From an uncultured Campylobacteraceae bacterium (lineage in GTDB: Bacteria > Campylobacterota > Campylobacteria > Campylobacterales > Arcobacteraceae), in contig CAJXPH010000208.1 in the NCBI GenBank assembly GCA_913057765.1, forward strand, positions 1 to 5,051: a stretch of 5,051 nt of DNA, written 5' to 3'. Each line of letters begins with the position of its first letter. Within the stretch, counting starts at the first letter, position 1. The translations under genes were made by a program, and so were the position numbers. The notes beneath the pieces are model-generated. The model had not been told where the DNA came from, ran no database searches, and saw only the letters and a program-made list of their open reading frames with translations. Shown here one piece after another: positions 1-5,051 of this stretch.

Positions 1-50
1 GATCTACACTATCCTCTTCGTCGGCAGCGTCAGATGTGTATAAGAGACAG
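1..50 (+). other. Illumina Nextera i5-side adapter (artefact)
   Basis: This is not organismal DNA. Bases 1-9 match the end of the P5 flow-cell oligo, 10-17 (tatcctct) are an i5 index, 18-31 are tcgtcggcagcgtc (Nextera read-1 primer part), and 32-50 are the 19-base Tn5 mosaic end agatgtgtataagagacag. The mosaic end is repeated in inverted orientation at 5008-5026. An ATG at 36 inside the mosaic end is in frame with the first gene and creates a false start (residues MYKRQ are adapter-encoded). Real sequence begins at base 51. Confidence 0.98.
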
Positions 51-227
51 GTTTCTTTAGAAGATGGAATAAATGAGATAAAGAAAGTATATGAGGAAAT
101 AAATCTTAATAATAATAAGTTTGAAGATAAGTATTTTACTAGATTGAAACAAATTCTTTATTTAATTGAAAATAATTTTATAGATAATAATTTAAGAGTG
201 ATAAAAGGATCAAAAGATGTTTTTTGA
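51..227 (+). CDS. Extended SDR (NAD-dependent epimerase/dehydratase type), C-terminal fragment
   Basis: Only the last 58 codons of this gene are present; its 5' part lies outside the insert. The preserved tail starts VSLEDGI, like the S-L-E-x-G-[IL] element that begins the C-terminal helix of extended SDRs acting on nucleotide sugars. It continues with a charged helix and the segment FTRLKQILYLIENNFIDNNL, which resembles the F-T-R-L-x-x-x-x-x-L-[IL]-x-x-G-x-[IL]-D end seen in some SDRs found beside RmlC-like epimerases (recalled family pattern, not searched). The Rossmann GxxGxxG and the YxxxK catalytic site are not in the window, so whether it is a 4,6-dehydratase, epimerase or reductase cannot be told. 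The TGA stop at 225-227 overlaps the next gene by 11 bases, so the two are probably co-translated. An apparent ATG at 36 is adapter and must not be used as the start. Confidence 0.7.
   Translation, partial: VSLEDGINEIKKVYEEINLNNNKFEDKYFTRLKQILYLIENNFIDNNLRVIKGSKDVF
205..209 (+). promoter_or_regulatory. Ribosome binding site for the RmlC-like gene
   Basis: AAGGA lies 7 bases before the ATG at 217, inside the 3' end of the preceding SDR gene. It supports the start at 217 and the 11-base overlap with the upstream gene. Confidence 0.7.
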
Positions 228-753
228 AAAAAATGAATTTAAAGATGTATTAATTGTAAAAAAGAATCCTTTTAAAGATGAACGAGGTAGTTTTTCAAGA
301 TCTTATTGTGAAGATGAATTTAAGAAGAATGGGTTTTCCCATAAAATGGTACAGACTAACTTATCTATTTCAAAAGAAAAATATACTTTGCGTGGTATGC
401 ATATGCAAGTAGGTGATTTCCAAGAAGATAAACTTATTCAATGTATAAAGGGAAGAATTTTAGATGTTATTATTGATCTAAGAGAGAATTCTGAAACTTT
501 TGGAAAACATTTTTCCATAGAATTAAGTGAAAAAAATGATTTAATGTTATTGGTTCCAAAAGGTTTTGCCCATGGATTCTTAACATTAGAAGAGGATACA
601 ATAGTTATCTATCAAGTTAGTAATTATTATGATGCTTCTTCAGAAAGAGGTTTTAGATGGAATGATCCATTTTTTAATATTAATTGGCCTTGTACTAATC
701 CTATACTTTCTCAAAAAGATTCTTCTTGGGATGATTTTAAAGGTTTAATATGA
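217..753 (+). CDS. RmlC-like dTDP-4-dehydrorhamnose 3,5-epimerase family protein
   Basis: A cupin-fold sugar epimerase of the RmlC/RfbC family, which inverts C3 and/or C5 of a nucleotide-linked 4-keto-6-deoxy (or related) sugar in the cytoplasm. At 178 residues it has the normal family length and is complete. Visible family elements are F19-x-D21-E-R-G24 near the N-terminus, LRGMHMQ (58-64) with the catalytic-type His62, K72 in the following strand, DVIIDLR (83-89), PKGFAHGF (114-121), the expected tyrosine Y132 (IYQVSNYY), WND-P (148-151), NWP (156-158) and D168 in LSQKD as the likely His partner. The His, Tyr and Asp are all present, so an active epimerase is expected. The variants RGMH-M-Q and GFAHGFLTLEED are closer to the family members that serve other nucleotide sugars than to textbook rhamnose RmlC, and no RmlA, RmlB or RmlD is seen here, so the rmlC symbol is withheld. 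The stop overlaps the next start in ATGA. Confidence 0.9.
   Translation: MFFEKNEFKDVLIVKKNPFKDERGSFSRSYCEDEFKKNGFSHKMVQTNLSISKEKYTLRGMHMQVGDFQEDKLIQCIKGRILDVIIDLRENSETFGKHFSIELSEKNDLMLLVPKGFAHGFLTLEEDTIVIYQVSNYYDASSERGFRWNDPFFNINWPCTNPILSQKDSSWDDFKGLI
739..743 (+). promoter_or_regulatory. Ribosome binding site for the YxxxH SDR gene
   Basis: AAAGG sits 6 bases before the ATG at 750, within the last codons of the RmlC-like gene. It supports the ATGA-overlap start and re-initiation by terminating ribosomes. Confidence 0.6.
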
Positions 754-1661
754 AAATATTTATATCAGGAATAAATGGTTACATAGGAAGTTTTTTAGCA
801 AATCATTTAATAAGTAAAGGTTATGAAGTTGATGGAGTTGCAAGAAATAAAAATAACTTAGAGGGTTTAAATAAAAAGATTAAGGTCTATATAAAAGATA
901 TATTAGATATTGATACTTTATTAATTAAAAAAAAATATAATTTATTTATTCACTTGGCTGCCGCAAATGATATTGATTCAAAAAATGATAAAGATGCGAT
1001 ATTAGTAACAACTTTAGGTACAAAAAAAGTACTTCAATTTTGTGAAAAAAATAGTATCGACAAATTAATATATTTTTCAACATTTCAAGTTTTTGGGAAA
1101 GATAGTGGTAAAATTAATAATTTAAGTGATTTAAATTGTAAAAATGATTATGCAATAACACATCTTTTTGCAGAAGAATATATTACAAATTATGCAAAAA
1201 ACAAGCAATTAGATTTTGTAATAGTAAGGCCTACCAATGTTTATGGGGCTACTGTATCAAAAAATATAAAAAGAGATACTTTAGTCCCGACATGTTTCTG
1301 CAAGGATCTTTTGAAAGATTCAAAAATAACACTTTTGAGTTCAGGAAAACAATATAGGAATTTTATTTCTTTAAAGGAAATAAGTAAGTATATAAAAATA
1401 ATTATAGAAGATTTTGAAAAGTATAATGGACAAAATTTGATTTTAGCAAGTGATATAAACCTTACAATTAAAGAAGTAGCTAAAATTACAAAAAAGGTTT
1501 ATAAAGATATATCAAAAAAAGATTGTATAATTGAAGTGTTAAGTAAAGAACCTAACTTATGTAATACTTTTGTTATAGACACATACCCTTTACCTAAACT
1601 CTCTTTTTCTAAAGATAATATTAAAAAAGAGATAAATAAAATTTTTAAATTAATGAGTTAA
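750..1661 (+). CDS. Extended SDR, NAD-dependent epimerase/dehydratase family, with YxxxH active site
   Basis: A 303-residue extended short-chain dehydrogenase/reductase, the class that reduces, epimerises or dehydrates nucleotide sugars in the cytoplasm. The N-terminal Rossmann motif is G7-I-N-G10-Y-I-G13 after the first beta strand (MKIFIS), so NAD(P) binding looks intact. FIHLAAAND (66-74) is the usual strand-4 cofactor segment. STFQVFG (110-116) matches the S-[ST]-x-x-V-[YF]-G active-site strand. PTNVYG (161-166) is the usual P-x-N-V-Y-G substrate-side motif, and RNFISLKEI (203-211) matches the R-x-F-[IV]-x-[VL]-x-[DE] element. The catalytic YxxxK is Y134-A-I-T-H138: the lysine is replaced by histidine (codon CAT at 1161-1163). 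This could weaken or change the chemistry. It starts in the stop of the RmlC-like gene (ATGA) and ends 1 base before the radical SAM gene. A 4-ketoreductase or epimerase acting after the 3,5-epimerase is the simplest inference; the exact reaction is unknown. Confidence 0.87.
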   Translation: MKIFISGINGYIGSFLANHLISKGYEVDGVARNKNNLEGLNKKIKVYIKDILDIDTLLIKKKYNLFIHLAAANDIDSKNDKDAILVTTLGTKKVLQFCEKNSIDKLIYFSTFQVFGKDSGKINNLSDLNCKNDYAITHLFAEEYITNYAKNKQLDFVIVRPTNVYGATVSKNIKRDTLVPTCFCKDLLKDSKITLLSSGKQYRNFISLKEISKYIKIIIEDFEKYNGQNLILASDINLTIKEVAKITKKVYKDISKKDCIIEVLSKEPNLCNTFVIDTYPLPKLSFSKDNIKKEINKIFKLMS

Positions 1662-1662
1662 T

Positions 1663-2709
1663 ATGAAGTTGCACAATTTTGATTTTAGTAAAAAAGTATT
1701 TTATCATCCCGAACAAATAGTTGCTTATAAGCAAAATAAAAGACCTTTCCCTATTACAATGGAAATTGATCTGACAAATAGATGTAATCATAAGTGTACA
1801 TTTTGTTTTTATGCTGAACACATATCTGTAGATAAGAGTACATTAAATACAGATATGTTAAAAAGTAGAATTAGTGAGGCACGAAATTTAGGTTGTAAAG
1901 GGATAAGCTTTACTGGTGGAGGTGAGCCTACTCTACATAATAATTTTATTGAAATATTAAAACATACAAAAGATTGTGGAATTGATTGTGGATTAATAAC
2001 AAATGGTTCAGTTATTCATAAATTTACAGAAGATTTAGTCACAAATTTAAAATGGATTCGAATATCTCTTGCTGGTGGGGATTCTGTTAGTTATCAAAAA
2101 GTGCAAGGGGTAGATCAGTTTGATAAAATAATTAGAAATATCAAACTTTTAAGTGAAGTAAAGGTTAATCTTAAAGGTAATCTAAATATTGGTGTTAGAG
2201 TATTAGTAACTCCAGAGAATATAGAATCTTTAGAAAATCTAGTACAACTTTTAAAAGAAACATCTATAAATTATATACAGTTTGCACCAGATATGTTTAC
2301 CGATGATGGTGGTGAGTTTTGGAATAGTGAGAGAACACAAAAAATCTTTAATCACATTGGAAAAATATTAGAAAAAAGTAGTATTTTACAATTAACCGCC
2401 GGTTATTTAAATCATCAGCAAAACTTAGACTATGTGAGTACCTGTTATGCCCATTCTTTTCAAGGAGCAATAAGTGCGGAAGGGAATCTTCTTTTTTGTA
2501 AAAATGCTAGAGATGAAAAAAAGTTTACAATAGGAAATATTTATGAAAAGAGCTTAACTGATATCTGGGCAGATTCAATAAATACTACTTTGGAATCATA
2601 TATTACACCAAGTAATTGTGGACTATTTTGTAAATGTATGCAATTAAATGTTGCAATGCAAGATTCTCTTCATCCTTCTGATGATATGTCACCAAATTTT
2701 GTAACATAA
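1663..2709 (+). CDS. Radical SAM enzyme with SPASM/Twitch-like C-terminal cluster domain
   Basis: A complete 348-residue radical SAM protein. The canonical cluster motif is C41-N-H-K-C45-T-F-C48 (CX3CX2C) after ITMEIDLTNR, which binds the [4Fe-4S] that cleaves S-adenosylmethionine. FTGGGEPTLH (83-92) is the classical GGE SAM-binding strand, and LITNGS (111-116) and IRISLAG (132-138) are the next barrel strands. The C-terminal part has C261, then S271-A-E-G-N-L-L-F-C279, IGNIYEKSLTDIW (290-302), and C319-G-L-F-C323-K-C325. This is the G-x-[IVL]-x-x-C ... IGN-[IL] ... C-C-C layout of SPASM/Twitch domains (PF13186 type), though with fewer cysteines than the seven of classic SPASM, so probably one auxiliary cluster. 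Such enzymes include peptide-modifying maturases and small-molecule dehydrogenases such as BtrN. No precursor peptide is seen and the neighbours are sugar genes, so a sugar-nucleotide or glycan substrate is inferred. No clear Shine-Dalgarno precedes the ATG; coupling to the gene 1 base upstream is likely. Confidence 0.92.
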   Translation: MKLHNFDFSKKVFYHPEQIVAYKQNKRPFPITMEIDLTNRCNHKCTFCFYAEHISVDKSTLNTDMLKSRISEARNLGCKGISFTGGGEPTLHNNFIEILKHTKDCGIDCGLITNGSVIHKFTEDLVTNLKWIRISLAGGDSVSYQKVQGVDQFDKIIRNIKLLSEVKVNLKGNLNIGVRVLVTPENIESLENLVQLLKETSINYIQFAPDMFTDDGGEFWNSERTQKIFNHIGKILEKSSILQLTAGYLNHQQNLDYVSTCYAHSFQGAISAEGNLLFCKNARDEKKFTIGNIYEKSLTDIWADSINTTLESYITPSNCGLFCKCMQLNVAMQDSLHPSDDMSPNFVT

Positions 2710-2712
2710 GGA
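2708..2712 (+). promoter_or_regulatory. Ribosome binding site deciding the start of the short SDR
   Basis: AAGGA overlaps the TAA of the radical SAM gene and lies 7 bases before the ATG at 2720. Another ATG at 2716 is too close to this site (3 bases) and is in a different frame, so 2720 is the start of the SDR. Confidence 0.75.
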
Positions 2713-2719
2713 AAGATGA

Positions 2720-3508
2720 ATGATCTTTGTAATTGGAGGAAACGGACTTACTGGTTCGGCAATTGTTCAATATTTAAAAAGAAATAGAATTGAATATAAA
2801 GTTATTCAAAAAGATAATGCTTTTGAATTTGTAGATCAAGAGTGTGATATTCTAATTTATGCGAATGGAAATGCTTTTAAATATAAAGCTCAAGAGGATC
2901 CATTTTTCGATTTTGAGGCTTCTTTAAAAAGTGTTAGTTTTTATATTCATAAGATTAAATTTAAACTTTTCGTACATTTATCAACAGTTGATGTTTATGG
3001 AACCTTAGATGATGAGAACTTAACTAGGGAAGATAGTGTAATTGATACACAAAAATCTTCTGTTTATGGTTTCCACAAGTATATGGCAGAAAATTATGTA
3101 AAGAGATTTGCAGAGAATTATTTAATATTTAGATTACCTGCTCTTGTAGGTATTGGATTACAAAAAAATCCTATTTATGATTTTTTACATGAAGAGAAAA
3201 AAGTATTTATAAGTCCAAAATCAGAATTAAATGTAATACATACGGATTTTATTGCCGAATCTATATTTAAAATAATAAACAAAAATATAAAGAATGAAGT
3301 TTTTAATTTATGCTCAAAGAACAGTATAGAAATAGGCGATATTAAAAATATATCAGGAGTAAATTCTTTATATGTAGATGATTGTACAAAAAATATTCAA
3401 ATATATAAAATAAATACTCAAAAAATATCTAAAGTTCTTTCTTTATCATCTTCTGAAAATGCAATAAAAAACTATATAAGTAATTTAAAAATAGAAGTTG
3501 ATGGATGA
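2720..3508 (+). CDS. Short extended-type SDR (NAD-dependent epimerase/reductase family)
   Basis: A 262-residue NAD(P)-dependent nucleotide-sugar SDR. The cofactor motif is G6-G-N-G9-L-T-G12 after MIFVI. LIYANGNAF (45-53) is the fourth-strand region. HLSTVDVYG (86-94) is the active-site Ser/Thr strand, and Y116-G-F-H-K120 is an intact YxxxK with the usual following MAENYV helix. FRLPALVG (137-144) matches the R-x-x-x-[LV]-x-G segment, and NVIHTDFIAESI (171-182) matches the [FN]-[VI]-x-[VH]-x-D-[VF] element. It is short for extended SDRs (usually about 300-340), so the C-terminal substrate domain is compact. The likely role is a keto-sugar reductase or epimerase in the same pathway as its neighbours. 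It follows the radical SAM gene after 10 bases and shares ATGA with the glycosyltransferase start. It differs in sequence from the SDR at 750-1661, so it is not a recent duplicate. Confidence 0.87.
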   Translation: MIFVIGGNGLTGSAIVQYLKRNRIEYKVIQKDNAFEFVDQECDILIYANGNAFKYKAQEDPFFDFEASLKSVSFYIHKIKFKLFVHLSTVDVYGTLDDENLTREDSVIDTQKSSVYGFHKYMAENYVKRFAENYLIFRLPALVGIGLQKNPIYDFLHEEKKVFISPKSELNVIHTDFIAESIFKIINKNIKNEVFNLCSKNSIEIGDIKNISGVNSLYVDDCTKNIQIYKINTQKISKVLSLSSSENAIKNYISNLKIEVDG

Positions 3509-4578
3509 ACAATAATATAACATTACTTATTTTAACACATAAAAGGAATGCTTTTTTAATCAATAAAATTAATTATTATAAGAATTTTGGATTTCAAATT
3601 CTAATTGCAGATTCTTCGGATGAAAAATTAGAATTTGAATTTTCTGAAAATATAAAGTATCTCCATTTCCCAAATATGGAATTATTTGAAAAGTTTACTT
3701 TATCAATAGATGAGTTAAGAACTAAATATATACATATTTGTTCTGATGATGATTTTATTCTAAAAGATTTTGTTACAACAAGTTATAATTTTCTTGAGAA
3801 TAATAGTGACTATTCAAGTGTTTTAGGTAGGGCCATTGGTTTTAAATTTGATAATGATAATCTTGATACTCAACCAATATATTTTAAGACGCAAAGAAAT
3901 ATTAACTATGATGACATTGAACTTAGAATAGATTCTTTATCAAAAGTATATTTCCATAATTTTTATTCTTTATACAGATTAGAAAACTTGAAGTTAATAA
4001 ACAATTATATAAAAAAATATCATATTTATGATTTCAATATGATTGAAAGATTTATTGCTATGTCTTCTATAATTTTGGGAAAATGGAAATTACTTGATGA
4101 ATTACATATGGCTAGAGATGCTATTTTAGTTTATAAAAAAGGAACGAGTAGTGATACACGAGGATTATTGGAAAATTATATTGAATCAAATTCAAAAGAA
4201 GCGATAAGTTTAAAAGAAGCATTATCTGATTTTTTATTTAATTTTTCTGATGAGTTATCTAAAGACAAATCTGAGATAATCATATCTAATTCTTTAGAGT
4301 CATATAAAAAAGAATGGGTTGAGAAAAACAGAAGAAAATATTTTGATGTAAGACCAAGTTCTAAATTTGAATTAGCTATTAAAAAAATATTATGCACTAT
4401 TTTGGGAAAAAATAGTTGTAATCTTATTAATAAATTTCATTGGGAAACGAGAAAAAACATATTGATTAAAAAAACGAAGAAGTTTAAAGCTTATCCCTAT
4501 TATTATCCAAATAAAGATTGGGATTTACTTGCAAATATAATTATAAATATGAGAGAAGTATATGAAAAAAATAAATAA
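3505..4578 (+). CDS. Glycosyltransferase, GT-A/family 2-like
   Basis: A 357-residue probable glycosyltransferase. The N-terminus ITLLILTHKRNAFL (5-18) is the typical first strand and [TS]-x-x-R loop of GT2-type enzymes, where the nucleotide sugar binds. ILIADSSDE (32-40) is the second strand with the usual aspartate, and KYIHICSDDDFI (74-85) contains a D81-D-D83 triad in the position of the metal-binding DXD. A later YDFNMIERF (175-183) sits where GT2 enzymes carry their catalytic acidic residue (inference). The last 150 or so residues do not resemble a family I recognise and are basic near the end (RKNILIKKTKKFK, 316-328). No signal peptide or clear membrane helix is seen, so the protein probably acts at the cytoplasmic face, adding a sugar to a lipid-linked or core glycan. 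It starts in ATGA with the SDR stop and overlaps the next radical SAM gene by 17 bases. Donor and acceptor are unknown; the donor is plausibly the sugar made by the surrounding genes. Confidence 0.85.
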   Translation: MNNNITLLILTHKRNAFLINKINYYKNFGFQILIADSSDEKLEFEFSENIKYLHFPNMELFEKFTLSIDELRTKYIHICSDDDFILKDFVTTSYNFLENNSDYSSVLGRAIGFKFDNDNLDTQPIYFKTQRNINYDDIELRIDSLSKVYFHNFYSLYRLENLKLINNYIKKYHIYDFNMIERFIAMSSIILGKWKLLDELHMARDAILVYKKGTSSDTRGLLENYIESNSKEAISLKEALSDFLFNFSDELSKDKSEIIISNSLESYKKEWVEKNRRKYFDVRPSSKFELAIKKILCTILGKNSCNLINKFHWETRKNILIKKTKKFKAYPYYYPNKDWDLLANIIINMREVYEKNK

Positions 4579-5007
4579 ATTTAGAGAAGTAGATACTTTT
4601 GAACCTAAAATCTTAGTGATAGATATTTGTGCTTCATGTAATGCTGACTGTCTCTTTTGTGCTAGAAAGTTTATGCCAGAAGATAGATCAAAAGGTTATA
4701 TGTGTTATGACCTTTTTAAATCAATTTTGGAAGAAGCAAAAGAATTAAAAATAGAGACGTTAAGGTTGTATTCTACCGCGGAACCGACACTCCATCCCGA
4801 GTTTGAGAAATTTATCTTCTTAGCAAATAAGTTAGGTTTTATTATTAATTTATCAACTAATGCTTCCACATTAATTAAAAATAAAGATGCCTTATTAAAA
4901 GTAAATAATTTACAATTCTCAATAGAAGGTTGGGATAAAGAAAGTTATGAATTATATCGGTATCCATTGAAATTTGAAAAAACTATAGAAAATATTAAAT
5001 ATTTTAA
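4562..5007 (+). CDS. Second radical SAM protein, N-terminal part (cut by adapter)
   Basis: The first 148 residues of a radical SAM protein whose 3' end is lost where adapter begins at 5008. The start is well fixed: ATG 4562 overlaps the glycosyltransferase by 17 bases and an in-frame TGA stands just upstream at 4550-4552. The cluster motif is C26-N-A-D-C30-L-F-C33 (CX3CX2C), with an extra Cys at 23. The following aromatic/basic turn (ARKFMPEDRS) and the L-x-T-N strand LSTNAS (97-102) fit the radical SAM barrel, as do LQFSIEGWD (117-125) and the YRYPLKFEKTIENI stretch (132-145) that resembles the R-x-x-x-x-F-x-x-x-x-x-N-I element. The SAM-binding strand reads LYSTAEPTLHPEF (69-81), keeping EPTLHP but lacking the two glycines of GGE. 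The protein is distinct from the radical SAM enzyme at 1663-2709. Whether it has a SPASM domain cannot be seen. Translation past residue 148 is adapter-encoded and should be discarded. Confidence 0.88.
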
Positions 5008-5051
5008 CTGTCTCTTATACACATCTCCGAGCCCACGAGACCAGAGAGGAT
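5008..5051 (+). other. Illumina Nextera i7-side adapter (artefact)
   Basis: Bases 5008-5026 are the Tn5 mosaic end in reverse complement (ctgtctcttatacacatct), 5027-5041 are ccgagcccacgagac (Nextera read-2 part), 5042-5049 (cagagagg) are an i7 index, and 5050-5051 begin the P7 oligo. The reading frame of the second radical SAM gene runs through it without a stop, giving a false C-terminus. Confidence 0.98.

Noticed and set aside
36..50. ATG at 36 as the start of a 63-residue protein
   Set aside because: Bases 32-50 are the Tn5 mosaic end of the adapter, so the first five residues are artefact; the native reading frame is the tail of a longer upstream gene.
217..753. Assigning the RmlC-like protein as true rhamnose-pathway rmlC
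   Set aside because: Catalytic residues fit, but no rmlA, rmlB or rmlD is present and the RGMHMQ and GFLTLEED variants fit the broader family, so only family level is claimed.
1663..2709. SPASM radical SAM enzyme as part of a RiPP (modified peptide) system
   Set aside because: There is no small precursor ORF, RRE-like protein, protease or exporter in the window, and all neighbours are nucleotide-sugar or glycosyltransfer genes.
2716..2718. ATG at 2716 as the start of the gene after the first radical SAM enzyme
   Set aside because: It is in a different frame from the SDR and only 3 bases from the AAGGA; ATG 2720 gives the Rossmann motif at the right place.
4176..4397. Minus-strand 73-residue ORF
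   Set aside because: It lies wholly antisense to the glycosyltransferase, has no ribosome binding site or recognisable motif, and is explained as a shadow of an AT-rich gene.
4648..4656. Internal ctgtctctt matching the start of the mosaic end, as a possible chimeric junction
   Set aside because: The match stops after 9 bases and the segment encodes the expected D-C-L-F-C of the radical SAM motif in frame, so it is chance.
32..5026. 19-base inverted repeats bounding the window as a composite transposon or IS50-like element
   Set aside because: The repeats are the in vitro tagmentation mosaic ends joined to Illumina primer and index sequences, with no transposase gene inside.

Overview
The window is one sequencing-library molecule or contig. 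Bases 1-50 and 5008-5051 are Illumina Nextera (Tn5 tagmentation) adapter, including index bases. The genuine insert is therefore only about 51-5007. The insert is very AT-rich (roughly a quarter G+C by eye), with Lys/Asn/Ile-rich proteins and AGA as the main arginine codon. This suits a low-GC Gram-negative such as an Arcobacter-like Campylobacterota, but other AT-rich lineages (for example SAR11-type marine bacteria) cannot be excluded. No rRNA, tRNA or other taxonomic marker is present.

Layout: the whole insert is one tightly packed, plus-strand gene string with no intergenic region longer than 10 bases. In order it holds: the C-terminal tail of an extended SDR (sugar nucleotide epimerase/dehydratase type, 5' end cut off by the adapter); an RmlC-like dTDP-4-dehydrorhamnose 3,5-epimerase family protein; an extended SDR with YxxxH in place of YxxxK; a radical SAM enzyme with a SPASM/Twitch-like C-terminal Cys cluster; a second, short extended SDR with intact YxxxK; a GT-A-type glycosyltransferase; and the first 148 residues of a second radical SAM protein, cut off by the 3' adapter. 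Genes overlap (11, 4, 4 and 17 bases) or are separated by 1 and 10 bases, which indicates one operon with translational coupling. No promoter, terminator, repeat, CRISPR or true mobile element is visible.

Interpretation: SDRs plus an RmlC-like epimerase plus a glycosyltransferase is the signature of a surface-polysaccharide locus (O-antigen, capsule or glycan decoration), in which a nucleotide-activated 4-keto sugar is epimerised, reduced and transferred. The unusual part is the presence of two different radical SAM enzymes interleaved with these genes. This suggests that an uncommon sugar, or a non-sugar substituent, is made by radical chemistry. Substrate and product cannot be read from the sequence. 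The best candidates for something undescribed are the radical SAM pair, the SDR lacking the catalytic lysine, and the second radical SAM protein lacking the usual GGE SAM-binding motif.
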